From NCBI GenBank assembly GCA_949358305.1, contig OX442317.1:16124491-16188490 (forward strand): 64,000 bases of DNA. The letters are read 5' to 3'. Source of the stretch: Strigamia acuminata. Taxonomy: Eukaryota; Arthropoda; Chilopoda; Geophilomorpha; Linotaeniidae. Each line of letters opens with the position of its first letter. Within the stretch, counting starts at the first letter, position 1. Of the stretch, positions 54,606 to 64,000 are shown in pieces. A model generated the notes under the pieces. The model did not search any database and was not told where the DNA came from. It worked only from the letters and a program-made list of their open reading frames with translations. Made by a program: the position numbers and the translations under genes.

Positions 54606-55967
54606 GTGCGTAAAAGTAGTAAATTGAAAGGCTTAACAGTGGATAAGCCAGTTAAACTTTCGCAGGCACAAGTGGATAATCTACTGGACTTACAGAACCA
54701 AGAATTAGCGAAGCTAGTAGATGATTCCAAGGTTACACAAAGGAAAAGTAGCAGATCTTTGCAGGCTGAGCCGGAAATAAAGGAAGAGGATTACGAACGG
54801 GATTCTTCATCGGATCACGAACTTGATTTCTCAACCCCATTGAAACTTGCACAACTAAAGGCGTCACAATCAGGATATCAATTAATAACACCAATAAAAA
54901 TTAAATTAGTAGGATCGCCACCAAAAGGAACTGTATCCAAGATGGCGGACCCAACAACAGTATTAACTGATCTTCTCAAGGGTATTTTGGTACAAAAGCG
55001 TGAAGTTGTTTGTTATGATACGGAGAAAGGTAACATCGACCAATGGCTAGTGGCTTATGAAGCCACAATTGCATCAGATGATGAGCGAGTGAAACAATTA
55101 GCGTTAGCTCTCAAAACTGATGGCCTGGCTTGGTTTGTGGAACAATATAAAAAGAATCCAACCTGGACATGGACAGAATGGAAGCCACAAATCGAAACAA
55201 AGTTCAGGAAAAGCCAGGAAAATGTATTGAACACTCTTCATTTTATGAAACATACGGATGGTAAAGCTGATGCTTTTATGAAGAAAGTCTTTTCCGAATG
55301 TGCATTTGCGCGACCAGAATTACCAGAGATTTTGAAGATTAATTACATTTTTCAAGGATTGAAGCCCGCGATGCAACAGATGTTAATTACTGTATTTCCT
55401 AAGAATTTGGCAGATATGGAAGAAAGAATTAAGTTGTTTGAAAGCCATCAAATAAAGGATCCAGCAGATTTATTACTCGCCGCGTTTAAAAAGGTCGTGG
55501 ACGAAAAGGTGATCCCAGTGACGGCAGGTAAACTGAGTGGAGCTGTGGGGAGCCAAGCAACCCACACTGAACTCTTAGCTGAAATTGCTGATTTAAAACA
55601 GCGATTATTGGCTAGTGAGACTGAGGATTCGATAGATGATGAGCCTATTTTGATACAAGATAGGTGGTATAAGCCAATGAGAGGACAGTACGGTAATAGA
55701 AGCAGAGGCGGAAGGCAAAGCTTTAATCCCAATTATAATAATTATAATGCTAACAATAGTAACAATTCTAATAACCGTTCATGCGGATGTTATCATCATT
55801 TCAGTTGTGAGTTTTACAATCCGCCCAGACAACAACAACAACAACAAGACAGAGGTGGAAGTAACAACCGGAGGTGGAATAAAAAGTGGAAGAAAGGCGA
55901 AAATCCAGGTGGAAACCCGAATCCTGGTCCGAAGAAGTATGATGTTCAACAACAGACGGGAAACTAG
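54606..55967 (+). CDS. Gypsy Gag
   Basis: The frame is open from before 54606. The first in-frame ATG is at 54942 (MADPTTVLTDLLKG), giving ~342 aa, while the upstream open part (DLQNQELAKLVDD, YERDSSSDHELDF) also looks coding and may belong if initiation is non-AUG or an ATG was lost. The capsid region spans NIDQWLVAYEATIASDDERV to LADMEERIKLFE. The C-terminal tail is Asn/Arg/Gly-rich with polyglutamine. No canonical CCHC knuckle: only CGCYHHFSCEFY. It ends in the overlap with pol at a GGGAAAC site. Confidence 0.8.
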   Translation: MRKSSKLKGLTVDKPVKLSQAQVDNLLDLQNQELAKLVDDSKVTQRKSSRSLQAEPEIKEEDYERDSSSDHELDFSTPLKLAQLKASQSGYQLITPIKIKLVGSPPKGTVSKMADPTTVLTDLLKGILVQKREVVCYDTEKGNIDQWLVAYEATIASDDERVKQLALALKTDGLAWFVEQYKKNPTWTWTEWKPQIETKFRKSQENVLNTLHFMKHTDGKADAFMKKVFSECAFARPELPEILKINYIFQGLKPAMQQMLITVFPKNLADMEERIKLFESHQIKDPADLLLAAFKKVVDEKVIPVTAGKLSGAVGSQATHTELLAEIADLKQRLLASETEDSIDDEPILIQDRWYKPMRGQYGNRSRGGRQSFNPNYNNYNANNSNNSNNRSCGCYHHFSCEFYNPPRQQQQQQDRGGSNNRRWNKKWKKGENPGGNPNPGPKKYDVQQQTGN

Positions 55968-58291
55968 TTGAACGGCCACAGAGAAATTGTTGCCACCCAA
56001 AGAAAAGGAAAAAACAAAAGAAGAATAGTAAGATAATTATAATTGACGCCAAGGTATCGGAATCATTGTTGGAAATCCCAGTAATTGTGAATAATTTGGA
56101 AATAAAAGCTGTAATGGACACTGGAGCTAAACGAAACCTATTAAGTGAAGAAGTGGCAGCCGCCCTTCAGTTGAATTATCCACCGAGCCCTAACATTAGG
56201 CTACGAGGGATAGGAAAGGAATTGATAGTCCCAGTGGGCAAAACTAAAATTAATATTGCAATTGGTAAATTAAATTACAAAGTTGAAGTATTGATAGTAC
56301 CAGGATTTAATCACCAGCTTTTATTGGGGGATCCATTTATGAGGTCAACAAGAACAGTCGTCGATTATGATTTACAAAAAATCTTTGTGGGCCGGAACAA
56401 CGATAGTGGAGTAGAAGAAGCAGTATTTCCCATGAACAAGACATTTGCGGACCAGAGTTATGTCGCCAGAGTAATGAAGAACATTTCAATTCCACCAATG
56501 CATGAATGTGTTATACCAGTTTATTTAAGTACACCTTTAACAACAGAGATGTTTATGGAACCTTTAGGGAACGTGATAGATAGGTTTGGAATTCTTTGTT
56601 GTAAAACATTAACAAATTTCGAGTATGGCAAAGGAGTTCTGCGTGTGGCAAATCCAACAAACAAATCAATCTTTCTTAAGGAGAAATCTGCAATTGGTAA
56701 GGCGTATTATATTATTGAGATCGGGTTATTGGATGAAAAGCAAGTGCATTGCCTTGACTCCTCGACCAAAGCGGTTGAGTTGTCAGATGAAAAACAAGTG
56801 CATTGCTTTGACTTTGACGCCTCGATTGCTAAGGATAAGATGAACAAAAGCCAACAGGAACAGATGAAGCAGTTACTTCAAAAGAATATAGATAGATTTG
56901 CAGCCACAGATAAAGATTTAGGTAGAGTAACAACATTTAAACACAGAATTGATACGGGGGACCATGATCCAATACATTTGCAGCCTTATAGACGGTCAAT
57001 CACGGAAAAAGAAGTAGAGGCAGAAGAGACCCGTAAACTATTAGAAATGGGAGTCATTAGGGAATCCGAAAGCCCATGGAGTGCGCCGGTACTTCTCATC
57101 AAGAAAAGAGACGGTAAATGGAGATTTTGTGTCGATTGGAGGAGGTTGAACGCGATAACAAAAAAGATGGTGTACCCGCTGCCAAGGATTGATGACACCT
57201 TAGATCAACTGGCAGGGGCCCAGTTTTTTTCGATGATGGATCTTATCCAAGGATACTACCAAGTCGAAATAGATGAACAAGATCGGGAAAAAACAGCGTT
57301 TACCACTTCAAGCGGACATTATGAGTTCAACGTTCTCGGCATGGGGTTATGTAATAGCCCAGCCGCGTTTCAAAAATTGATGAATAAAGTGTTGGGTAAT
57401 CTTCTGGGTAAGGTTTGTATTGCTTATATTGATGACCTTATAATCTTTTCGAAGACATTTGACCAACACCTGCAGGATCTCGATGCTGTCTTCAGCAAGC
57501 TGTGTTTGGCTAACTTAAAGGTTAAATTAAGCAAATGTACATTTGGAACAAATACCATCAAATATTTAGGCCATATTGTTGATTCTGACGGAGTGTCACC
57601 CGACCCACGGAACTTAGAGTCAGTTGCTAAGTTTCCAAGACCAACAAATTTGAAGCAGTTGAGAGGATTTTTGGGTTTGTGTTCGTATTATCGAAAGTTT
57701 ATTCCAGGATTTGCGGACGTGTCTAAACCCTTAGCCAACTTAACTCGCAAAGATGAAATTTTTGATTGGGGACCACCTCAGGAAACAGCTTTTAAGGCCT
57801 TACGAACAGCTTTAGTTACGGTACCAGTATTGGCACATCCAAATTTCGCAGAGCCATTTATTGTGTCTACGGACGCAAGCGCTTATGGATTAGGTGCAAT
57901 TCTGAAGCAACGTATTAACAAACATGAACATGTGATTTGTTACGCCAGTCGGTTGTTAAGTACAGCGGAACAAAATTATAATGCCACCGAAAGAGAATGT
58001 TTAGCCATAATATTCGGCATTAACAAGTTTAGACCATATCTTTACGGTAAGAAATTCACCATCGTGACAGACCATTCAGCTTTACAATGGTTGAAAAGCG
58101 TGAAAAATCCCAACGGACGATTGGCCAGGTGGAGTTTACAACTGGTGGACTACGACTACGATGTGATGCACAAGTCAGGCAAGAAGCACACGGATGCAGA
58201 TGCTCTTAGCCGAATCCAAGAAGAGAGTGGTAAGGAAGAAACAGAAATTATTCCCTCATTACTTCTCGAAAAAACTCAACTTACCTGTTGA
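55943..58291 (+). CDS. Gypsy Pol: protease, reverse transcriptase, RNase H
   Basis: Open in the -1 frame relative to gag from 55943, without a usable ATG before the protease. Protease active site VMDTGAKRNLL near 56111-56143. RT has FCVDWRRLN, DLIQGYYQVEID and the catalytic YIDDLIIF (~57427). RNase H has STDASAYGLGAIL, ERECLAIIFG, TDHSALQWL and HTDADALSR. The frame ends at 58291, while the integrase continues in another frame that requires +1. In related elements RT and integrase are in one frame, so an indel in or near the A6 run at 58269-58274 is likely. Confidence 0.9.
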   Translation, partial: CSTTDGKLVERPQRNCCHPKKRKKQKKNSKIIIIDAKVSESLLEIPVIVNNLEIKAVMDTGAKRNLLSEEVAAALQLNYPPSPNIRLRGIGKELIVPVGKTKINIAIGKLNYKVEVLIVPGFNHQLLLGDPFMRSTRTVVDYDLQKIFVGRNNDSGVEEAVFPMNKTFADQSYVARVMKNISIPPMHECVIPVYLSTPLTTEMFMEPLGNVIDRFGILCCKTLTNFEYGKGVLRVANPTNKSIFLKEKSAIGKAYYIIEIGLLDEKQVHCLDSSTKAVELSDEKQVHCFDFDASIAKDKMNKSQQEQMKQLLQKNIDRFAATDKDLGRVTTFKHRIDTGDHDPIHLQPYRRSITEKEVEAEETRKLLEMGVIRESESPWSAPVLLIKKRDGKWRFCVDWRRLNAITKKMVYPLPRIDDTLDQLAGAQFFSMMDLIQGYYQVEIDEQDREKTAFTTSSGHYEFNVLGMGLCNSPAAFQKLMNKVLGNLLGKVCIAYIDDLIIFSKTFDQHLQDLDAVFSKLCLANLKVKLSKCTFGTNTIKYLGHIVDSDGVSPDPRNLESVAKFPRPTNLKQLRGFLGLCSYYRKFIPGFADVSKPLANLTRKDEIFDWGPPQETAFKALRTALVTVPVLAHPNFAEPFIVSTDASAYGLGAILKQRINKHEHVICYASRLLSTAEQNYNATERECLAIIFGINKFRPYLYGKKFTIVTDHSALQWLKSVKNPNGRLARWSLQLVDYDYDVMHKSGKKHTDADALSRIQEESGKEETEIIPSLLLEKTQLTC
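55958..55964 (+). promoter_or_regulatory. Gag-Pol -1 frameshift heptamer G GGA AAC
   Basis: In gag phase the sequence reads ACG GGA AAC TAG. G GGA AAC is a known -1 slippery heptamer, here ending directly at the gag stop, with the pol frame opening 15 nt earlier. The shift leads exactly into pol. Confidence 0.65.
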
Positions 58292-59310
58292 ACAGCGTAA
58301 GGACGAGAAAATTTTGGAAATCATCACCGCAATGGAAAAGATTGAGCAACTTCCGAGAAACCGGAAACGTCCTTTAAAACAGTTCGTTATTCGGGATAAT
58401 ACTTTATTCAGAAAGAAAAATTACAATTCTCTGGATACGGAAGGAAACCTTTTAGTAGTACCGCAGCATTTACGTAAGCAAGTGTTAGAAGAAATGCATG
58501 ACGGACTCATAGGTGCTCATCTCGGCCTAAACAAGACGTGGAAAAGGATTAGAGTAAGATTCTTTTGGCCGAGGATATATAGGGACGTAAGGAATTACGT
58601 ACTCTCTTGTCCACATTGCGCGGGTAGCAAGTCAATGACCACTCCACAAAAAGGTTTACTACAACCTTGGTCTACAATTTCGAAACCGTTCGAGAGGATT
58701 GGTATAGACACGTTAGGAAGCTTTCCACTTTCAAACAATGGAAACAAGCATGTTTTTGTCATAACTGATTATTTGTCGCGTGCAGTCATCGCTAGAGCAG
58801 CACCAGCATGCACAGCGCTGGAAGCAGCAAAAACTCTTGTCTTTGAAGTGATGCTAAAGGAAGGGAGCCCACGGGAGATACTCAGCGATAAAGGAACCGA
58901 GTATAGGAACGAAATGATTAATGAGGTATCAGCAATTTTTAGATCCCAGCATAAGTCTACTTCAGGGTACCATCCCAGGACCAATGGACTTACTGAGAGG
59001 TTCAACGCAACATTTGCAAAAATGTTGACTTGTTATACTAATAAGGAACACACAGATTGGGACGATTTTTTACCATTTCTCATTTTTTCTTATAACACCG
59101 GAGTCCACGAAACAACAGGATATACTCCTTATTATTTACTGAAAGGGTATGAAGCTGATTTGAGTGTGGACGTGAACTTGAACCTTCCTCGCAAAGAATT
59201 CGCACTTCTAAATTTATGAGGGAGGCGAGGAAGATTGCCAACGAAAGACTGGAATGGCAGAGCGAGAAAAGCAAGAGAAGGTTTGATTTGGACAGAATTG
59301 CAGTGGAATT
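58194..59310 (+). pseudogene. Gypsy integrase, N-terminal and catalytic parts
   Basis: Zinc-binding HHCC module (GAHLGLNKTWKRIRV ... CPHC), then DDE core: Asp in RIGIDTLGSF, Asp in LSDKGTEYRNEM, Glu in GLTERFNATFAKML. The frame stops at 59219. A one-base shift around 59190-59205 would continue into a Lys/Arg-rich segment up to the hAT insertion at 59311. The C-terminal domain resumes at 61963. Confidence 0.85.
59302..59310. repeat. Target duplication of hAT, left (AGTGGAATT)
   Basis: Same 9 bp at 61954-61962. hAT elements duplicate 8 bp, so one base is either chance identity or part of the terminus. Confidence 0.75.
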
Positions 59311-61953
59311 TATACTTTCAGATTCTCGTTCGTTTTGAAATCTCGTATTTCCGAGACGAGATTTCTCGTCCCGAGACGAGATCTCGTACGAGAACGAGAT
59401 CAAAAACGAGATTTCATCAAAAAAGTCCAAAAACGCGATTTTGATCATTTTCGATGTTTTTTTGATGTTTTTTCAGTTTTTTGATGTTTTTTATCATGGT
59501 TTTAATTATTTCTGATGTTTTTAACAGGATTTTAATCATTTTTAATGGTTTTAGCAATGTTTGAATCATTTTTGAAATTTTTTGCATAAAAATCATATTA
59601 ACATTCAATTTTTAAGATGAATAAATTTTATTTAGTTCAATTTGTACTTGTAAATTTGTAATCAACGTTTTTTTTGAAAGAAACTTTTAAGTACACTCAA
59701 ATCACTCATAGTTTTGCAGACCATTCGCTCTCGTCTCTTGCTACGGTGGTTGCCAGCAACTGAGAAGTTCTGTTCGCTTCTAATCGACGTACATCTGATC
59801 AGTTTCAAAGCGTCTTCGAGTTTGACAAGCTTTTCCGATTTCTTTCCTGTTTCAATATATGTCTTAAAGTCCTCAGTAGTAAGGTCATTAGGATTTTTGG
59901 TTTTTGCATTCAACCTTGTCCTTTTTGCCGGTTTTGGTACGAAATTCGATGTCGTTCGTCGTTTGAGCGCAGCCTGTAAGCGTGATGCGGGATCATCAGC
60001 AACAGCATCGAGGTTTTGTGGTTCAGTAGAGGATTCCACAACATCAACATTATCGTCATCATCATCGCCGTCGTTGTTCAAAAAATGTTTTCTCCAAAGT
60101 CTAATTCCTTCTTTCACGATTTCTTCCTTCTTTGACAATGTAAACGGAAAGACATGCGGCTCATCCAGAACTCCCGGATTATTCAGAAACATTAGCAAAC
60201 TCACAGTTAATTTCGGTCTTCTCTTAACGATTTCCTTTTCCAGCTCTTCTAGTAAGCGGTCTCTCAGGTGGGATTGCTGCTGAAATCGTAATTCTTTGAG
60301 GAGAAATTCCAACGCCCCTTCTGCCATATTCAAATCCGATTTATCGCCACTAATTATATCCATTGCCAATTTGCATGGTTGCAGAATTGCGATTAGTGCA
60401 GGAACACTAGTTACCAAGTGGTCAAGCCAAGGATGTCCGTAATTCTGGAGCGTTTGTTTAACAGCTGGCATCATTTCATTGAAGACAGTTAACATTTTCA
60501 ACGAACTGTTCCAACGTGTCTTGACGTCAATGGCTAAAAGTTTGAATTTGATTCCAGCAGAATCAGCATTTTCTTTCAAAACTTTTACCAAATTCAGGTT
60601 GTGCTTGAACTTTCGAATGGAATCTCGAACATCTCCCAGAGTTTGTGTAATATGCAGGTTTGGGTCGTATTCGTAGTCGTACGCTTCCACCTCTTCGTCA
60701 GATATTGCGCCATCGGAACCATCAACATTCTCTGAATCGGAATCGTTTCGAATCGGAACAGTTTCTACATTTGACAATTCGCAGTCCTCATCACAAGTCT
60801 CGTCAGACATCCCGGATGAATAAGAATCATCAACGTTTTCGTTTCGTTTTGTTTTCCGTCGGGTTGTCACGCGTTTGACACAAATGTGGATTCCGTGATC
60901 GTAGCAGATGTGATGGAGTCGGTTAGATAGTCGACCGGTTTTCGTACAAACAGCTGCGCCATCCATAGTTTGTCCAATACAATCTCTGTCAGGGTCGATC
61001 TCGAAGTTTACCAATTGTTGGTTTTGCAACCTCAACAGTGTTTTGGCATCGCATTCTTTCCCCATTTCAATCATCCCAAGGTTCTGGTTATAACCGTCCG
61101 GCCCGAAGAGATGAACATTCATCACTTTAATTTGCTTGAATGTCGCTTCATCACTGACGTACGAGAATTTTGCGTCCTTCGACTTCAGGGATTTAATTTC
61201 CTTTTTGACGGTATTTTTAACGAATGCTGCAGCTTTGTAAACGATCTGTCGAACTTTCTCGGAATTCTTCGGTGCTTCCACTTTAAAATGACTTTCAATC
61301 AACTTCTGCATCGAAGGATTCGCGATTTGATTGAAACTGAGCCCAACATCTGCAGCTAGTTTTGCAACCATTTCATCACTTCCAGTGAGCTTATCGTGGA
61401 AATAAGAATCAATCGTTTTTGTTGGCTGACTTTTTGTTGGAGTCGGGTTCTTTGGAACGTGTAGAATTCGATGACACTTTAACAAGTGTGAATGAATTTG
61501 TTTGGTGTTGAAATCCGTTCGTTTGATGAATTTGTCCTTTGCGCCGTCAGGACAAAGCTGGCATTCAACCGTGAATTGATCACTTTTTAAAGGTTTGCAG
61601 TATTTTTGCCAACTCGTGTAAGTTTCTTTCGCCGGTGAAGCCATGTCAATTGTAATTTGTTATTCGAAGCTGCGGATGAAACGATTCAAAGCTGTGGATG
61701 CGCGCCAGATGATGAGACGACACAATTTGATAAGTGACAAGAACAATGTTTATTAGCTGGTTATATAATGCTAAAATAAAAACGTAACAATGCCGTTTTG
61801 GCCCGTTTTGGGTTTTGATTGGTTTTGTAAATTGTACGTATCTCGTACGTATCTCGTGACGAAATCTCGGTTGAACGAGACCGAGATTTCCGGGAAAAAA
61901 AGGCCCGAGATTGCCGAGACCGAGATCCCGAGATCCCGAGATCTGAAAGTATA
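59311..61953 (-). mobile_element. hAT-superfamily DNA transposon (2,643 bp)
   Basis: Ends are TATACTTTCAGATTCTCG and the complement of CGAGATCTGAAAGTATA, so terminal inverted repeats of ~17 bp. Both subterminal regions (59330-59415 and 61840-61945) are packed with CGAGATCTCG/CTCGTCCCGAGACGAG words, probable transposase binding sites. It carries one intact transposase gene on the minus strand and splits the Gypsy integrase. Apparently full length. Confidence 0.88.
59662..61644 (-). CDS. hAT transposase
   Basis: 660 aa from ATG (MASPAKETYTSWQKYC). N-terminal BED-type zinc finger CQLC ... HSHLLKCH at ~33-66. RNase H-like core: Asp in FSYVSDEAT, Asp in GQTMDGAAVC, then HHICYDHGIHIC, an acidic insertion (~285-320), and KTRWNSSLKML. 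A helical insertion follows, then the C-terminal dimerisation region with TSIRSEQNFSVAGNHRSKRR and LSVLKSFF. Length and motif order fit hAT, and no stop interrupts it, so it may still encode an active enzyme. Confidence 0.88.
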   Translation of the reverse strand: MASPAKETYTSWQKYCKPLKSDQFTVECQLCPDGAKDKFIKRTDFNTKQIHSHLLKCHRILHVPKNPTPTKSQPTKTIDSYFHDKLTGSDEMVAKLAADVGLSFNQIANPSMQKLIESHFKVEAPKNSEKVRQIVYKAAAFVKNTVKKEIKSLKSKDAKFSYVSDEATFKQIKVMNVHLFGPDGYNQNLGMIEMGKECDAKTLLRLQNQQLVNFEIDPDRDCIGQTMDGAAVCTKTGRLSNRLHHICYDHGIHICVKRVTTRRKTKRNENVDDSYSSGMSDETCDEDCELSNVETVPIRNDSDSENVDGSDGAISDEEVEAYDYEYDPNLHITQTLGDVRDSIRKFKHNLNLVKVLKENADSAGIKFKLLAIDVKTRWNSSLKMLTVFNEMMPAVKQTLQNYGHPWLDHLVTSVPALIAILQPCKLAMDIISGDKSDLNMAEGALEFLLKELRFQQQSHLRDRLLEELEKEIVKRRPKLTVSLLMFLNNPGVLDEPHVFPFTLSKKEEIVKEGIRLWRKHFLNNDGDDDDDNVDVVESSTEPQNLDAVADDPASRLQAALKRRTTSNFVPKPAKRTRLNAKTKNPNDLTTEDFKTYIETGKKSEKLVKLEDALKLIRCTSIRSEQNFSVAGNHRSKRRERMVCKTMSDLSVLKSFFQKKR

Positions 61954-61962
61954 AGTGGAATT

Positions 61963-62527
61963 CGAACCAGGAGAGTTTGTTTACCTGAAAACCCCAAATA
62001 GGAAAGTAGGGTTAAGTGAGAAACTCCTGCCACAATTTTCTGGACCATACGAAATAGTGAGACGGACAGCGCCAAATGACTATGAAATTAGAAGTTCAAC
62101 AGGAAAGAAAACTAGCATTGTCAATGTGGAGCGTCTGAAACCATACAAGCCACGAGAAGAAATTCCAGAGACAATTTTAAGGGACTTACCATCAAAGAAA
62201 GTAACATTTTCGGATGAAGCGCAGGAAAAGTCGCAAAAAGACGATCAAAATGCGGAAATTACACGGAAAATTGATGATTCGCGAGTTAAGCCTAAATTAG
62301 ATGCAAAAGAAAGGTTTATAGATGATACAGATCAAATTTCGTTACGAGGACTGTTTGAACCGAAATTAACTGACTTAGAACAGCAGGATCAAACGTCAGA
62401 ATCGTCGCCGGCCGAAAACAAGAAAAATCAGGTGCAGGAGCCATCACCAGGTGTCGCAAGCGTCGTAGGATCCAACGCGCATGCGCAACCGCCTGTTGAA
62501 AGGGATTTCCGGTCACGCCGACTTTGA
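61963..62527 (+). pseudogene. Gypsy integrase C-terminal part and tail
   Basis: Continuation of the integrase after the hAT insertion. EPGEFVYLKTPNRKVGLSEK followed by LLPQFSGPYEI is the SH3-like C-terminal domain. The rest is an acidic/Lys-rich tail ending RDFRSRRL. There is no separate env ORF after it. Confidence 0.82.
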
Positions 62528-63245
62528 AGGCAGTCACGGAAGGATTATACTTCGTTTTACTAGCCAAATTCTGACGTGAACGCAAGTACATTGCAGTGAA
62601 CGGAGGAAAATTCCATTCCTCATTGTGTGTCTGACGAGTTAAGAACAATTTTCGGTGACAACAGGTATTTCTTAATTGAAAGAAATTGAAGTGAACGTAA
62701 GCGAGACATGATGTCATCGACAAGGATATGATGCGACACGCTCATCCCATTCATTTACGTCATCGTATCCTTTATGAAATCGTACATAAGGAACTTTTGC
62801 CCTTTGAGAAAGAGGACGAATAGGTTTTGACTTGATATATTTTGTTGTATTTTGTTTTTTTTTGTCAATGAAGTGAGCACAGGTATACTGTAGCGAGCAG
62901 AGACTAGTTTTGTTTTTATTTGCATTGACTATTATGTATTTTGTTTTTTTTTTCCAATCATTACTCTTGTATTTTTTTTTTTTTTATAGAAAATTAGAAA
63001 ATGTCAAAGAGAAAAGAAAAAAAGTAATATAACTGTGAAAACTTGTATAAAAAGTGTTGTTATTGAAGGTTGGAGAACCTGACCAATTTTGAATTTTTGA
63101 CCAAATTGGACTTGTAATTTTTTTTTATATATATATCTAATGTGTAAGAGGAAGCATGATTGTTCTAAAGAGATACTCAGGGAGAAAGCATGATTGATTA
63201 AGGGGAATTAATTTATTTTCATTAGTTTTGTGTTTTTGGGGACCA
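62528..63245. other. Gypsy 3' untranslated region
   Basis: AT-rich, several T-runs (near 62856, 62944, 62970, 63119). No gene supported. Confidence 0.5.
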
Positions 63246-63250
63246 AAAAA

Positions 63251-63264
63251 GCTAAAGGGGGGAT
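63251..63264 (+). promoter_or_regulatory. Gypsy polypurine tract
   Basis: GCTAAAGGGGGGAT immediately before the 3' LTR. Confidence 0.8.
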
Positions 63265-63791
63265 TGTTACGCGGTGGACGACACGCCGTTTGCCGGCTGT
63301 CACCCACACGCCTCCGTAAGTATAAAGCTCTGTTTAAATTCACAAAACTCTCGCTAGAGTTCGCAATAAGCGGAAGAGCGACGATTAACCCCAGTTAACG
63401 ATAATAGAACGATCTGAAGTTATTTAAGAGTTAACGGGAGCTGAGGAGCTCAGTTCTCTTGGCTTGTCGATCCGTGAAGGATACGGCATCCGAACTCTGG
63501 TTTTGAATACATTTATTAATCATGCTTTTTCAGATATTGTTTAGGTTTACATTATCATTTATTATTTAGTTTTAGGTTATCAATTAATGTATTATTACTC
63601 TGGGCCTAGACAGTGTTTATTTTATACTTTAATAAAGAAACTGTGTTATTTGATTATCCAATGAGTCCCCATCATTTCTATCTCACTTGCAGCGTAATTA
63701 ACCTAGTTTAGCTTAGTCTGAATGCAATTAGCTCAGTAGTATTTACAAAGTTATAAACGTGGTCAAACAGTGGTGTGTTGGCCACGTAACA
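63265..63791 (+). repeat. 3' LTR of Gypsy element
   Basis: 527 bp. The only difference I noticed from the 5' LTR is GAGCCTAGAC versus GGGCCTAGAC, so insertion is recent. Confidence 0.92.
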
Positions 63792-64000
63792 ATACGTCAT
63801 GCCCGATGTGAACAAGTTCCTACAAATTAAATTTTTTGCATAATAAAATGGATACTATTATTCAAAAAGAAATGAAGTTTTTTTACAAATGCCGCAGTTT
63901 GACTTTATATTCATTCAAGAGTTAATATTATATTGATCTCTACGATAACATGTGGTATTGAAGGAATATTACCATGGATAGCACCTAAAGTGTTGGTCTC
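63792..64000 (-). pseudogene. Remainder of BEN-like exon (63792-63819) and upstream intron, copy B
   Basis: Continues the duplicated host sequence matching 42789-42998, with the acceptor AG at 63820-63821. One synonymous change (GAT to GAC) next to the insertion. The window ends inside this flank. Confidence 0.65.

Larger units (their letters stand above)
53463..63791 (+). mobile_element. Ty3/Gypsy LTR retrotransposon with nested hAT
   Basis: 10,329 bp including a 2.64-kb nested element. LTRs are both 527 bp and I see one difference. ATAC lies on both sides (53459-53462, 63792-63795), and the empty site is visible at 42785-42800. Order: LTR, gag, protease-RT-RNase H, integrase (interrupted), C-terminal integrase part, polypurine tract, LTR. 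No env. Two frame breaks plus the hAT insertion make this copy defective. Confidence 0.93.

Noticed and set aside
61963-62527. Env gene after the integrase in Gypsy
   Set aside because: The frame begins with the integrase C-terminal domain and continues as a charged tail. No signal peptide or membrane segment.

Overview
This window looks like repeat-rich, AT-biased nuclear DNA of an invertebrate, probably an arthropod. The signs are eukaryotic: a host gene with a 53-nt GT-AG intron, LTR retrotransposons with tRNA-primed binding sites, a Polinton/Maverick element and a hAT transposon. I see no bacterial genes, rRNA, tRNA or CRISPR. The species cannot be fixed from the sequence.

Layout. (1) 1-1651 and 19623-22934 are parts of one Polinton (virus-like DNA transposon). 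Visible genes are a penton-like minor capsid protein, a DUF8207-type protein, the packaging ATPase, a zinc-ribbon/PLA2-like capsid-associated protein, a chromodomain integrase and an adenain-like protease. No DNA polymerase B or major capsid gene is in view. (2) 1652-19622 is an ~18-kb block with no recognisable gene. It sits between two TTAA copies inside the DUF8207 gene and is made of interspersed hairpin repeats, a 394-bp MITE, a 4.4-kb palindrome, a 1,685-bp tandem satellite, and a second palindrome of mirrored 57-bp repeats next to 342-bp direct repeats. (3) 22935-32326 holds small orphan ORFs, a long hairpin, a 32-bp minisatellite, a truncated LTR element with a tRNA-Phe primer site, and an orphan 311-aa gene. 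(4) 32327-41184 is a complete LTR element (1,397-bp LTRs, ACTC target duplication) with Gag and two unknown ORFs but no recognisable protease, RT or integrase. (5) 41185-44158 carries the 3' end of a spliced BEN-like host gene. (6) 44159 onward is a tandem copy of an 11,138-bp unit (33021-44158) containing most of the LTR element and the BEN-like exons. (7) In that second copy a Ty3/Gypsy element (53463-63791, 527-bp LTRs, ATAC target duplication) has split the BEN-like exon, and a hAT transposon (59311-61953) has in turn split the Gypsy integrase.

The order of events can be read directly: Polinton insertion, then the TTAA-flanked block; LTR element insertion beside the host gene, then tandem duplication, then Gypsy into copy 2, then hAT into Gypsy. 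The most unusual items are the 18-kb palindromic TTAA insertion, whose removal restores the Polinton reading frame exactly, and the Pol-less LTR element, which keeps a canonical A AAA AAC frameshift site just before the gag stop plus a candidate spliced ORF in the env position.
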